Source: Streptomyces sp. ITFR-21
GTDB lineage: Bacteria; Actinomycetota; Actinomycetes; Streptomycetales; Streptomycetaceae
Assembly (NCBI RefSeq): GCF_031844685.1
Contig: NZ_CP134605.1
Location: forward strand, 3,058,001-3,122,000
Direction of reading: 5' to 3'
DNA: 64,000 bases
Notes under the pieces: generated by a model
Told to the model about the DNA's origin: nothing
What the model saw: the letters and a program-made list of their open reading frames with translations, nothing else
Databases searched by the model: none
Part shown: positions 18,236 to 27,314 of the stretch, piece by piece
Layout: each line of letters begins with the position of its first letter
Numbering within the stretch: position 1 is the stretch's first letter
Position numbers and translations under genes: made by a program

Positions 18236-21200
18236 TCACTGCGTGACGGACCATACGAATGTGGCCGAGCCCGACACCCCCCGGCTGTCCGTGGCCGTGA
18301 CCGTCACCGTGGAGGTGCCGGGCGTGCCGCCGGAACCGGAGACCGTGCCGTTCGAGGCGATCGTGATGCCGGGCGGCAGGCCGGTCGCGGTGAAGGTGAG
18401 GGTCTGCGACGCGTTGGAGTCCACGGCCTGCAGGGCGAACGAGACCGCCTTGCCCTTCGGGCTGCTGTAGCCGAAGGGGTTGACGACGCCGACCGTCTCC
18501 GCGCCGGGTACGCCCGAGTTCGCGGTGACGTTCGCGCTGACCGCCGTGTTGGTCAGCGAGACGCCGGCGGCCGAGGCGCCCGCGGCGACCTGCCCGGTCA
18601 GCGTCTGGGCCAGGCTGGTCGAGCCGGTCAACGGCAGGTGGTTGGACGCGTCCCCGACCTTGATCGAGTACGCGCCCGCCGGGGCCTCCCACTGGTTGTC
18701 AGCCGCCGACCAGGACGCCAGGTCGTGGACGGTCAGCGGGAAGGTGACCGTCGCGCTCTGCCCGGGGCTGAGCGTGACGCGCTGGAAGCCGCTCAACTGC
18801 TCCGGCGGGTCCTGGGCGGCGGCCGGGTCGCCGACGTACATCTGGGCCACGTCCGCGCCGGCCACCGACCCGGTGTTGGTGACCGTCGCGGTCACCGTGG
18901 CCTTGCCGTCCGCGGTGAAGGCGCCGACGTCGAGGTTGGAGAAGGAGAACGTCGTGTAGGAGAGGCCGAAGCCGAACGGGAAGGCGGGGGTGATGTTCTG
19001 GGACTGGTACCAGCGGTAGCCGATGTCGACGCCCTCGCTGTAGACCGGCCCGGTCGGGGTGCCCGGCCACTGCGCGGTGGTCTGGGCGGGGACCTGGCTC
19101 AGGCTGCCCGGGAAGGTGACCGGCAGCTTGCCGGACGGGTCGGCGGTGCCGAAGATCAGCGCGGCCGTGGCGGCGCCGGTCTCCCCTCCCCCGTACCAGT
19201 TCTCGAAAACGCCCGCGACGTTGTCCAGCCACGGCATGACCACCGGCGAACCGCTGTTGACCACCACGACGGTGTGCGGGTTCGCCGCGGCCACGGCGTT
19301 GATCATCGTCTCGTCCGCGCTGGAGAGATCCAGGGTGGCCAGGTCGCTCTCCTCGCCCTCCGGGGCGCTGACGTAGACGATCGCGTCGGTGGCGGCCTGG
19401 GCCGCGGCGACCGCCTGCGGGATGTCGGCGGTGCCGTTGTCGTCGCCCGCGGTGTAGGTGACCCTGACGTTCGGCCCGACCGCGTTCTGGACGCCGGTCA
19501 GCGGCCAGACCGTGTTCGCACTGTCGACTCCGCCGCTGCCGCCGCCGGCGAGTTCGACGGCGGCGCCGCCGTCGGTGCCGATCACCGCGATGGACCCGGT
19601 CATGTCCGGGTTGAGCGGCAGCAGCCCGTTGTTCTTCAGCAGCACCGTGCCCTCCTCGCCGAGCTTCAGCGCGGTCTGCTGGTGCGCCGCGCTGGTGACG
19701 GTGGCCGAGAGCGAGCCGGTCGGCGCGTTGTCGAACAGGCCGAAGGCGAACATCTGGGTGAGGATGCGGGCCACGATCGCGTTCAGGGTCCCCTGGTCCA
19801 GCGTGCCGGCCGCGAGGGCCGCGGCCACGTCGCTCGCGTCGGAGAACGGCATCGCGATGTCCATGCCGCCCTCGGCGTCCGCGACGGCGTTGCCCGCGGC
19901 GCCCCAGTCGGAGACGACGAAGCCGCCGTAGTCCGCCTGCTGGTCGAGCCCGTTCTGCAGCATGTCGGCGCTCGCGCAGGAGGGGGCGCCGTTGACCACG
20001 GCGTAGGAGCACATCACCGAACCCGGTGCCGACTGCTCGATGGCGGTCCGGAAGGGCGCCAGGTAGAGCTCTTCGAGCGCCTTCTGGCTGACCGTCTCGT
20101 TGTCGCCGCCGTTCGGATACCGCTCCTGGTCGTACGCGGCGGCGTGCTTGACCTCGGCCATCACGCCCTGGCTCTGCAGACCGCCGACCTCGGCGGAGGT
20201 GATCTGCCCGGCCAGGTACGGGTCCTCGCCGTAGGTCTCGTAGGTCCGGCCCCAGCGCGGGTCGCGCACCAGGTTGGCCGTCGGGCCGAGCGAGACGTTC
20301 GCGCCCTTGCCGGCGAACTCGGCCCCCTTGGCCGCGCCCTCCTGGCCGACCAGTGCCGGGTCCCAGGTCGCGGCGGCGTTCTCGCCGTCGGGGAAGGCCG
20401 TCACGCCGCCGTTCCCGTCGCCGACCCCGGACGGGCCGTCCTCCAGGTTCAGCGACGGGACGCACAGGTCCGGGATGCCGGCGACCTGGCCGATGTACGC
20501 CGAACTGCCGTCGCCGGAGGCCAGGGTGACCTCCTCCGCCCGGTCCATGGTGTCGAGCACCTGCTGGACCCGCTGGGCGACCGGCGCGGTGGAGCCGACC
20601 CACGGGCAGACGCCGTTGCCGCCGTTCCCGTTGCCGCCGCCGACCGGGGCCACGGTGGTCAGCCCGTAGACGTCGAACTCGAAGATCGAGTAGCCGAACG
20701 AGGTGCCGCGCGCCGTGCCGGCCATGCGGACGTAGCGGGCGGTCACGGAGGCGGTGAAGGTCTGGTTCCCGCCGGTGCCGGCCGTCGTGGAGTAGACGGT
20801 GGTCCAGGTCGCGTTGTCGTCGGACACCTGGACCTGGAACGCCTTGCCGTACGCGGCCTCCCAGCGGATGCCCACGCCGCAGATCTGCTGCCGGGCGCCG
20901 AGGTCGACCTCCAGCCACTGCGGGTCGCCCGCCGCGCTGGACCAGCGGGTGCCGGGGTCGCCGTCGGTGGCGCCGGACGCCGGGTAGGCCACGGCGTCCT
21001 GGGTCGAGGAGGCCGTGGTCGGCTGGTCCAGTGCGAGGTCCTGCGTACCGCAGTACTCGGTCGGACCGGTGCCGCCGGTGCCGCCCGTGCCGCCACCGCC
21101 GTCCGATCCCTGGGCGAAGGCCAGGTAGTGGAAGTTCCAGCCGTTGGTGTCCTGGTCGACGGTGAGCGTCTGCCGGCCGGCCGGCAGGGTGACGGCGGCG

Positions 21201-21748
21201 GTGACCGTGGTCCAGGTCTCGTAGCCGCCGGTGTTCGGGACGGCGACCGCGCCGGTCAGATCGCTGCCCGCGGCGTTGGCGATGTGCAGCGCGTCGGTGA
21301 GCCCGTACGGCGAGGCCACGCGGAAGCTGACCGTGTAGTTCCCGGCGGTGGCGGCGTCGACGGTGTAGGTGAACCACTGCCCCGGAGTGGTCCAGCCCAT
21401 GTCGTACGCGCCGCCGGCCGCGCCGGTGTCCTGGGTGTCCGCGGTGGTCTCGAGGTCGATGCCGTCGGAACGGTAGCTGTCGGCGCTGCCGTTGGCGGAG
21501 ACCACGCCGTAGGCGACGCCTTGGCCACCGGTGTCGTAGTTCGCGGCCTGGACCGTGCCGGGAACCGGGGCCGGGGTGCCGCCGAAGGGGGCACCGCCGG
21601 CGGCGTAGGCCCGGGTGTGCACACCGGCCAGCGACAGGGCGGACAGGGCCGCGGCCACAAGCAGCGCGCGGACCGTGGGGCGGCGGCGGGAGCGTCGCGG
21701 CGTGCCGCGCGGGGGCGCCGGCGGTCGCGGGAGAGGGAGCAGCTTCAT
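18236..21748 (-). CDS. Secreted multidomain GH3 glycosidase (CBM6, F5/8C, GH3, Fn3-like, Ig-like)
   Basis: 1170 aa from ATG 21748, with GAAGGGA 5-11 bases upstream. The order is: Arg-rich signal peptide (to about 50); CBM6-type module (about 60-190, GWTTPGQWFTYTVD); Gly/Thr linker; F5/8C discoidin domain (about 205-335); GH3 N-domain with KGANVSLGPTANLVRDPRWG and the nucleophile Asp in VVSDWGAAG (about D614); GH3 C-domain; fibronectin-like domain (VGDPAAAQDPPEQLSGF); and a terminal Ig-like repeat. GH3 enzymes cleave terminal beta-linked sugars. Two binding modules suggest action on plant polysaccharide or glycan surfaces. A LacI-type palindrome lies 400 bases upstream. The exact substrate is not determinable. 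Confidence 0.92.
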   Translation of the reverse strand: MKLLPLPRPPAPPRGTPRRSRRRPTVRALLVAAALSALSLAGVHTRAYAAGGAPFGGTPAPVPGTVQAANYDTGGQGVAYGVVSANGSADSYRSDGIDLETTADTQDTGAAGGAYDMGWTTPGQWFTYTVDAATAGNYTVSFRVASPYGLTDALHIANAAGSDLTGAVAVPNTGGYETWTTVTAAVTLPAGRQTLTVDQDTNGWNFHYLAFAQGSDGGGGTGGTGGTGPTEYCGTQDLALDQPTTASSTQDAVAYPASGATDGDPGTRWSSAAGDPQWLEVDLGARQQICGVGIRWEAAYGKAFQVQVSDDNATWTTVYSTTAGTGGNQTFTASVTARYVRMAGTARGTSFGYSIFEFDVYGLTTVAPVGGGNGNGGNGVCPWVGSTAPVAQRVQQVLDTMDRAEEVTLASGDGSSAYIGQVAGIPDLCVPSLNLEDGPSGVGDGNGGVTAFPDGENAAATWDPALVGQEGAAKGAEFAGKGANVSLGPTANLVRDPRWGRTYETYGEDPYLAGQITSAEVGGLQSQGVMAEVKHAAAYDQERYPNGGDNETVSQKALEELYLAPFRTAIEQSAPGSVMCSYAVVNGAPSCASADMLQNGLDQQADYGGFVVSDWGAAGNAVADAEGGMDIAMPFSDASDVAAALAAGTLDQGTLNAIVARILTQMFAFGLFDNAPTGSLSATVTSAAHQQTALKLGEEGTVLLKNNGLLPLNPDMTGSIAVIGTDGGAAVELAGGGSGGVDSANTVWPLTGVQNAVGPNVRVTYTAGDDNGTADIPQAVAAAQAATDAIVYVSAPEGEESDLATLDLSSADETMINAVAAANPHTVVVVNSGSPVVMPWLDNVAGVFENWYGGGETGAATAALIFGTADPSGKLPVTFPGSLSQVPAQTTAQWPGTPTGPVYSEGVDIGYRWYQSQNITPAFPFGFGLSYTTFSFSNLDVGAFTADGKATVTATVTNTGSVAGADVAQMYVGDPAAAQDPPEQLSGFQRVTLSPGQSATVTFPLTVHDLASWSAADNQWEAPAGAYSIKVGDASNHLPLTGSTSLAQTLTGQVAAGASAAGVSLTNTAVSANVTANSGVPGAETVGVVNPFGYSSPKGKAVSFALQAVDSNASQTLTFTATGLPPGITIASNGTVSGSGGTPGTSTVTVTATDSRGVSGSATFVWSVTQ

Positions 21749-22146
21749 TGCATTCCCTTCGGTTGTCTCAGGTGTCGGGACTTCTTCTCGGGCGCCGGAC
21801 CGCCCGGCCGGTCGGCGAGTGGGCCGACCGGCCGGGCCGGCGCGGATTCCGCGGGCGGACGGCCGCGAACGGCTCGCGCCCGCGCGGCCGGCCCGGCCGT
21901 GTGCGGCTGGGCACGGCTCGGCTGGGCTGGGCTGGGCTGCGGGCTGACGCGGACCGGATCGGCTGCCCGCGGGGCGGTGCCGGGCGGTGGGGCGGTGGTA
22001 CGGGGTCGGCGGGTCGGAACATGGCAGGGGCATGACAGGGGCATGACAGGACATGGTGGACCGGGGTGCCACGCAGCGGGAGTTGAGCTCGCCGTATGAC
22101 TCCCGCCAACCATGGAGAGTGTCCCCCGGGCGGGCCGAACGGGATG
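21749..22146. other. Long 5' region of the GH3 gene
   Basis: No gene is supported on either strand. Features seen are alternating GGCTGGGCTG repeats near 21920-21945 and short direct repeats of GGGGCATGACAGG near 22027-22050. The region separates the GH3 start from the palindrome at 22147-22160, so it may be a long untranslated leader. Confidence 0.4.
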
Positions 22147-22160
22147 GGAGAGCGCTCTCC
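22147..22160 (-). promoter_or_regulatory. LacI-family-type operator palindrome
   Basis: GGAGAGCGCTCTCC is a perfect 14-base palindrome with the AGCGCT core typical of LacI-family operators. It differs from the CebR site at 3115-3128 by two extra bases in each half. It lies about 400 bases upstream of the GH3 gene, the only sugar gene it could serve nearby. A link to GH3 is inferred from position only. Confidence 0.5.
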
Positions 22161-22329
22161 AAGGTTGCGTCAAGATTGCGCATGGGCCGCGGAAGCCTGT
22201 TGCCGCCGGGGGTGAGGGCCGCGGTGGATAGCGGGATCGGCGGCGCGGTCCCGCACGCGGCGGCGCGGCGGTCTCGGTGGCGCGCCGGTCTCGGTCCTGG
22301 CGTCGTCGTCCACCGCCGTCCGCCAGGGT

Positions 22330-23367
22330 TCAGGCCGGTCGACCGGCTCTGCTCCACCGCGGGCCGTACGCGCTACGGAGGCGGGCGGTCGCTACCGGGG
22401 GCCGCCGGAAGGCGTGGTGGGGAGGGCGCCGCCGGTGCCGTTGCGGTGGGCGCCCTCGCAGCGGACCCGTCCGCGGCGTTCCCGCTCGGCGCACAGGCCG
22501 GGCGGACGGGCTCGGCACCGGTCCCCTGGTCCGGCACGGCTTCCCTGAACCCGCGCTCGCGCCCGGGTGGGGCGCGGCCGTGCCGAGCCCGGCGTCCACC
22601 GCGTTCCGGGTCGACGCCGCCGCCGCGTCCGGTTCAGCGTCCGGTTCGGCCGGCTCCCCGGCTTCCACCGCCTCGGCGTCGTCGACGGAATCCACCGGGT
22701 CCTGCGCCGCTGGTGCCTCCGCCGGTTCGACGGCCTCCTCCGGGGCGGACGGCCCGTCGGGTTCGGCTGGATCCTCCGGTTGGGCGATGTCCGCCGGCTC
22801 GGCGGGCTCTTCCGGAGCAGGCGGGTCCTCGGGAGGCGGGGTTACGTCCGGAGCCGGGGTTTCGTCCGGAGCCGGGGATTCGTCCGGAGCCGGGGATTCG
22901 TCCGGAGCCGGGGTTTCGTCCAGGGCGGGCAGGTTCACCGGGCCAGCGGGTATCTCCGGCCCGGCGGGAATCTCGGGTATGGCCTCGTCCGATGCCGGGC
23001 GGCCGTCCGGCGCGGCGGTCTCCCGCTGCCCCGCCGCAAGGTCCGCGACGTCGGCGGGATCCGCGTGATCGGGCAGGTCCGCTAAATCAGGCAGGTCCGC
23101 GGGATCCGGCAGGTCCGCAGGGTCCGCGACGCCGTCGGCGTACCGCTCCGCCGGTTCCTCCCGTGTCTCCTCCGGGAGCGGCTGTTCGGCGTCGAGGAGG
23201 TCGTCCGCGTCGGAGGGTCCGGGCGCCGGCTGCTCGGTGTTCTCCGAACCGGGGAGTTCCCGCGCCTCCGCGGTGTCGCGGGGCTCGGCGGCCTCGGAAT
23301 CCGGTGGGGCCGGCGGGTCCGGGGGGTCCGGGGGCGGCGGAGGGGGCGCGTCGGTGAGCTCGCTCAT
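22330..23367 (-). CDS. Pro/Asp/Glu-rich low-complexity protein, doubtful
   Basis: An open frame of 345 aa from ATG 23367, which overlaps the stop of the small upstream frame (ATGA). The sequence is almost wholly Pro, Ala, Asp, Glu and Ser, for example repeated ESPAPD units from four 18-base tandem repeats at 22846-22917. It has no transmembrane helix, no cysteine-based motif and no domain. The last 90 residues change to an Arg-rich composition, so the true end may be earlier or a frameshift may be present. Opposite-strand frames are open too. The overlapping start is the main support. Confidence 0.35.
   Translation of the reverse strand: MSELTDAPPPPPPDPPDPPAPPDSEAAEPRDTAEARELPGSENTEQPAPGPSDADDLLDAEQPLPEETREEPAERYADGVADPADLPDPADLPDLADLPDHADPADVADLAAGQRETAAPDGRPASDEAIPEIPAGPEIPAGPVNLPALDETPAPDESPAPDESPAPDETPAPDVTPPPEDPPAPEEPAEPADIAQPEDPAEPDGPSAPEEAVEPAEAPAAQDPVDSVDDAEAVEAGEPAEPDAEPDAAAASTRNAVDAGLGTAAPHPGASAGSGKPCRTRGPVPSPSARPVRRAGTPRTGPLRGRPPQRHRRRPPHHAFRRPPVATARLRSAYGPRWSRAGRPA
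22846..22917. repeat. Four tandem 18-base repeats
   Basis: Units of GTCCGGAGCCGGGGWTTC at 22846, 22864, 22882 and 22900. Only one base varies, and the length keeps the frame on either strand. They encode DE(T/S)PAP on the minus strand. Confidence 0.85.
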
Positions 23368-23741
23368 CGGCCGGGACCCGGCGGGGACGGCACGGACAGC
23401 GCCGACAGGGCCCAGGTGGTGCCCATGCCCAGGAAGCGGGTGGCGGCGAGGAAGGCGGCGCGCGGGTCGGGGGACGGGCTGAGCCGGGCGACCGCGGAGG
23501 CGTACGCGGGCGGCCGGCCGCCGGTGACCACGGAGCGGTCGGGGAGCCACAGGTCGGGGTGGTCCCGGAGCGCCGGCGGGCGGGCCGGAAATCGGGGACG
23601 CGGGTTCCGCACCGGCCGGATATCCACGGTGATACGGCCCGCAACGGGGGAACACGGTAAAATCGCGCCGGTCGGCATTGGCGTGTTCGACCCGGACAAC
23701 AATGCGCCGGACAACCGAACAAGACCGGGCACATGCGACAA
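23364..23741 (-). CDS. Small protein of unknown function, doubtful
   Basis: The frame ends with a TGA that overlaps the ATG of the Pro/Asp-rich frame. The C-terminal 70 residues look protein-like (HPDLWLPDRSVVTGG, SPDPRAAFLAATRFLGMGTT) and may form a soluble helical domain. The part upstream of about 23625 overlaps the cupin promoter region and is unlikely to be translated; a GTG near 23625 is a more likely start. No family is recognised. Confidence 0.35.
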   Translation of the reverse strand: MSHVPGLVRLSGALLSGSNTPMPTGAILPCSPVAGRITVDIRPVRNPRPRFPARPPALRDHPDLWLPDRSVVTGGRPPAYASAVARLSPSPDPRAAFLAATRFLGMGTTWALSALSVPSPPGPGR

Positions 23742-23785
23742 CGATGAGCAAGATCAGGCACATCAGACGACCCGAAGAGGAAACG

Positions 23786-24118
23786 ATGACCGACTTGCCC
23801 AAAGGCTGGGACATCGCCCACGACGGCGAACTCGCCGACACCGCGTGGATACCGTGGGGATCCGACGGTAAAGCCCGAGCAAAAATAGCGGCTCGGGCCG
23901 ACGGATACCACATCGCCGTGGTCGAAGCCGAACCCGGCTACCGCACCGACCCGCACACCCACCAGCACACCGAGTTCTTCTACCTGATCGAAGGCACCGT
24001 CAGCAACCAGGGCCACACCATCAGCGCCGGGGGGCTCTTCGCGGCCGCGGTCGGGTCCGAGCACAACGATTTCATCGCCGAGACCAAAGTGAAGTACCTC
24101 TCGATTTTCAAACTCTGA
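23786..24118 (+). CDS. Small cupin-domain protein
   Basis: 110 aa from ATG 23786 with AGAGG upstream. A single cupin beta-barrel is visible. Motif one is PHTHQHTEFFYLIEG with the metal-binding His-x-His and Glu; motif two is around AVGSEHNDFIAE. Such small cupins bind a metal and serve as sensors, isomerases or dioxygenases; nothing here fixes the reaction. It is transcribed away from the preQ0-type cluster that starts 220 bases downstream on the other strand. It could be an accessory enzyme of that cluster, but this is only positional. Confidence 0.8.
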   Translation: MTDLPKGWDIAHDGELADTAWIPWGSDGKARAKIAARADGYHIAVVEAEPGYRTDPHTHQHTEFFYLIEGTVSNQGHTISAGGLFAAAVGSEHNDFIAETKVKYLSIFKL

Positions 24119-24339
24119 AAATCCCCGCCCGCCGGTTCCCGAACCTTACCCTCATCCGCCTTCGCGACCGCGAGCGCCGAACTCCCCGAAATCCGGGTCC
24201 GGCTCCCTCTCACCTCTCCTCCCCCGCCGGCATGGCGACGACGGCGGAGGAGGCACCCCCGGCACCGCGGGACGGACGCCCCCGACTTCCAGGCGTCACG
24301 TCCCCGTCATTCCCCCGTCGGAACTGCGGACCGAATCCG

Positions 24340-25743
24340 CTATGGCGGCGGCTCGGCCGGCAGCGGAATGGGGGCGGGCGGCTCCGGAGACGCGCCGGGC
24401 GGGCGGGCGACTGCGGGGACGAGCGCGAACGCACCGCAGGAGACGACCAGCAGGGTGCCCCACAGGGCGAGCGTTCCGGCGTTCGTCAGGCGGGTCAGCA
24501 CGCCCGGGGCCAGCACGGCGGCCAGGCTCCAGCAGAGCTGGCTGACCGCGAAGTACCGGCCTCGCAGATCCGCGGGCGCGAGCGTGGCGACCAGATCGGT
24601 GAGGACGGGGGAGGAGACGATCTCCCCCGCGGTGTAGCCGAACAGGGCCGCCACCAGGAAGAACGCGAGCCACGGGGGGCGGTCCGCCGCGTGCGCCGCC
24701 CAGAGCAGGGCGAAGGAGGCCGCGAACAGCACGGCCGCCAGGTGCAGCAGGCGGGTACCGCGGTGCGGGCGCAGCGCCTCGGTGACCGGTGTCTGGAAGG
24801 CCACCACCAGCGCGGTGTTGCCCGCGATGAACGCCCCTGCCACCCATGCCGGTTGGTCCAGCGTCCTGGTGACGTAGAGCGCCAGGATCAGCGGGGGTCC
24901 CAGCAGGCACAGCACGAAGAGCACAGTCGCGGCGTTGAGCGCCGCGAAGCGGCGGTCGGCCAGGACCTGCCGGTAGCCGGGGCGTCGCGGCGGACGGACC
25001 GGCTCGGGAAGGGCGGCGGGCGGCGGCTCCCGCGGAGGCCGGCCGGCGGATACGGCCGCGGGCGGCGGCTGCGGGCGCCAGCGGGCGAGGACGGCGGCGG
25101 CCAGCAGGAAGCTGCCCGCGTTCGCCACCACCACCGCCCGGCCGCCGATCGGAGCCGCGCCCACCGCGCCCACGGCACCCACCGCGCTGACCGCGCCCGC
25201 CGGGTGCGGCCCGCCCGCCGCACCCGCCGCGATCAGCGACGCCAGCAGCGCCCCCACCCCGGTGCCCACGTTCCGCACCACCCGCAGCAGGCTGAACCAG
25301 CGCACCCGGTCCTCCGGTGCGGAGACCGTGGTGACCAGCACCCCGTTCGCCGTCCAGAACAGGTTCTGGCCCGCGGTGACGAGGAACCCGAAGGCGACGA
25401 TCTGCCCCGCGGACGCCGCCCCCATGTAGCCGACGAAGCCCGCCGCCTGGGCGAGGTTCGCCAGCACCACCGACCGGCGGGCGCCGGCCCGGTCGACCAG
25501 CGGGCCGAACAGCGCGGAGCACGGCAGCGCGAGGGCCGCGGCCGCGGACAGCGCGAGCCCGACCGTGGGCGCCGGCAGCCCGGTGGTGCCGAGGAAGTAC
25601 AGCAGCGCGTACGGCAGGAAGAGCCCGCTGCCCAGACTGTCCACCAGGGCCGCCGCCAGAAGCGGGCCGGCGCCGCGGGCCCGCGGCAGCCCCAGCCGCT
25701 CCCGCCGGGTGGGCCGGGTGGTCGCCGGCCCGCTCAGGACCAC
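24340..25743 (-). CDS. MFS transporter, last gene of the preQ0-type cluster
   Basis: 467 aa from a GTG at 25743 that overlaps the aminotransferase stop. About twelve hydrophobic helices are visible, with the MFS loop motif FGPLVDRAGARRSVVL between helices 2 and 3. A long Pro/Arg-rich central loop (about residues 200-245) separates the two six-helix halves. It has the layout of drug/H+ antiporters. As the terminal gene of a leftward unit encoding 7-deazaguanine enzymes, it most likely exports the product or gives self-protection; the substrate itself is not shown by sequence. Confidence 0.85.
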   Translation of the reverse strand: MVLSGPATTRPTRRERLGLPRARGAGPLLAAALVDSLGSGLFLPYALLYFLGTTGLPAPTVGLALSAAAALALPCSALFGPLVDRAGARRSVVLANLAQAAGFVGYMGAASAGQIVAFGFLVTAGQNLFWTANGVLVTTVSAPEDRVRWFSLLRVVRNVGTGVGALLASLIAAGAAGGPHPAGAVSAVGAVGAVGAAPIGGRAVVVANAGSFLLAAAVLARWRPQPPPAAVSAGRPPREPPPAALPEPVRPPRRPGYRQVLADRRFAALNAATVLFVLCLLGPPLILALYVTRTLDQPAWVAGAFIAGNTALVVAFQTPVTEALRPHRGTRLLHLAAVLFAASFALLWAAHAADRPPWLAFFLVAALFGYTAGEIVSSPVLTDLVATLAPADLRGRYFAVSQLCWSLAAVLAPGVLTRLTNAGTLALWGTLLVVSCGAFALVPAVARPPGASPEPPAPIPLPAEPPP

Positions 25744-27155
25744 GCGGGCTTCTTCTCCGCCGCCCCGGTGAGCACGGCCGTCACCGCGCCGCGGAGGATC
25801 TCCAGACCCTCGTCGAGTTCTTCCTGGCGGATCGTCAGCGGGGGCAGCAGCTTGACGACGTCGTCGACGGCCCCGGAGGTCTCCACCAGCAGCCCGCGCT
25901 CGAAGGCGGCGGCGCAGATCAGCTGCGCCGTGGTGGGGCGGCTCGCGCCGCCGCCGGTCGTACCCGTGCCGGCGCCGCCGCCGGTCGTACCGCTGCCCGC
26001 CTCGGCGCCGGCCGTCCCGCCGCCATCCGCCGCACCACCACCCGCCGCACCACCACCCGCCGCACCACGAAAGTGCAGGCCGACGGCCAGACCGCGCCCG
26101 CGCACCTCGGCGGCCGCCGCGGGGAACTCCCGCGCGAGGTCGGTGAGCGCCGCGCGCAGCCACGCGCCCTTGGCCCGTACCGCATCCTCCAGTCCGCCGT
26201 CCGTCCAGTACGTCCGCAGGGCCTCGGCGCCGGTGACGAACGACGGGCTGACGCCGCGGAAGGTGCCGTTGTGCTCGCCCGGCCGCCACACGTCCAGCTC
26301 CGGCCGGAGCAGGGTGAGCGCCATCGGCAGGCCGTATCCGCCGATCGACTTCGAGAGGCAGACGATGTCGGGGGTGATGCCCGCGTCCTCGAAGCTGAAG
26401 AAGGCCCCGGTGCGTCCGCAGCCCATCTGCACGTCGTCCACCACCAGCAGGACGCCCGTCCGGCGGCACACGTCGGCCAGCGCGCGCAGCCACGTACTGC
26501 TCGCGGTGTGCAGGCCGCCTTCGCCCTGCACGGTCTCGACGATGACGGCGGCCGGCAGGTCGTGGCCGCTGCCCGGATCGGTCAGCAGTCTCTCCAGCAG
26601 CGCGGGCGCGTCGACGCCGCCCGGGTAGCCGTCGTACGGCAGCGAGGTGGCGTGGGCGAGCGGCAGGCCGGCGGCGGCCCGCTTGGCGGAACTGCCGCTC
26701 ACCGCCAGCGTGCCGAGCGTCATGCCGTGGAAGGAGTTGGTGAAGCTGACGACCGGGTGCCGGCCGGTCACCTTGCGGGCCAGTTTGAGCGCCGCCTCCA
26801 CGGCGTTGGCGCCGCCGGGACCGGAGAGGACGACCTTGTAGTCGAGTCCGCGGGGCTTCAGGAGGATCTCCGACAGCGCGTGGAGGAAGTCGGCCTTGGC
26901 CACCGTGGACATGTCGAGTGCGTGGATGACGCCGTCCCGGCTCAGGTAGTCGAGCAGCGCGGCCTTGAGCACCGGGTTGTTGTGGCCGTAGTTGAGCGCT
27001 CCGGCGCCGGCGAAGAAGTCCAGGTACGGCGTGCCGTCCCGGGCGTACAGCCGGCTGCCCTCGGCGCGGTCGAAGACCACCGGCCAGCACCGGCAGTAGC
27101 TGCGCACCTCTGATTCCAGCGATTGCGGCGAGTGTTCTACGTCGAGCGTGCTCAT
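25734..27155 (-). CDS. EctB-like diaminobutyrate:2-oxoglutarate aminotransferase with Gly-rich insert
   Basis: 473 aa from ATG 27155. It is a class III PLP aminotransferase closely following the EctB pattern: FFAGAGALNYGHNNP, LARKVTGRHPVVSFTNSFHG, VETVQGEGG, DDVQMGCGRTG, the PLP-lysine segment LSKSIGG and GEHNGTFRGVSPSFVT. EctB makes L-2,4-diaminobutyrate from aspartate semialdehyde, but no ectA, ectC or ectD is present, so it may supply diaminobutyrate or a related amino acid as a building block. An unusual insert of about 45 residues made of Gly, Ala and Thr (nt about 25940-26070, repetitive DNA) interrupts the small domain just before AQLICAAAFERGLLVETSG. It overlaps the MFS gene. Confidence 0.88.
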   Translation of the reverse strand: MSTLDVEHSPQSLESEVRSYCRCWPVVFDRAEGSRLYARDGTPYLDFFAGAGALNYGHNNPVLKAALLDYLSRDGVIHALDMSTVAKADFLHALSEILLKPRGLDYKVVLSGPGGANAVEAALKLARKVTGRHPVVSFTNSFHGMTLGTLAVSGSSAKRAAAGLPLAHATSLPYDGYPGGVDAPALLERLLTDPGSGHDLPAAVIVETVQGEGGLHTASSTWLRALADVCRRTGVLLVVDDVQMGCGRTGAFFSFEDAGITPDIVCLSKSIGGYGLPMALTLLRPELDVWRPGEHNGTFRGVSPSFVTGAEALRTYWTDGGLEDAVRAKGAWLRAALTDLAREFPAAAAEVRGRGLAVGLHFRGAAGGGAAGGGAADGGGTAGAEAGSGTTGGGAGTGTTGGGASRPTTAQLICAAAFERGLLVETSGAVDDVVKLLPPLTIRQEELDEGLEILRGAVTAVLTGAAEKKPAWS

Positions 27156-27231
27156 CGAGATGTCCGTTTCCTGCCGGTGGCGAAGGCGATGGCGATCGTG
27201 GCGGTGGCGGTGGGCGGGCCGTCCCGGGCGG

Positions 27232-27272
27232 ACGGGGTGCACGGGGTGCACGGGGTGCACGGGGTGCACGGG
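27232..27272. repeat. Four to five tandem 9-base repeats
   Basis: ACGGGGTGC repeated at 27232, 27241, 27250 and 27259 with a partial fifth copy. It lies in the 159-base gap between the folE-like stop and the aminotransferase start. Confidence 0.85.
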
Positions 27273-27314
27273 TGGGTGGACGGACGGCGGGGTACGGGGC
27301 CGGCCCGGCCCCGG

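Noticed and set aside
18638-22099. 1153-aa plus-strand frame across the GH3 gene
   Set aside because: Antisense shadow caused by high GC; composition is Arg/Gly/Val-rich, while the minus strand encodes complete GH3 domains.
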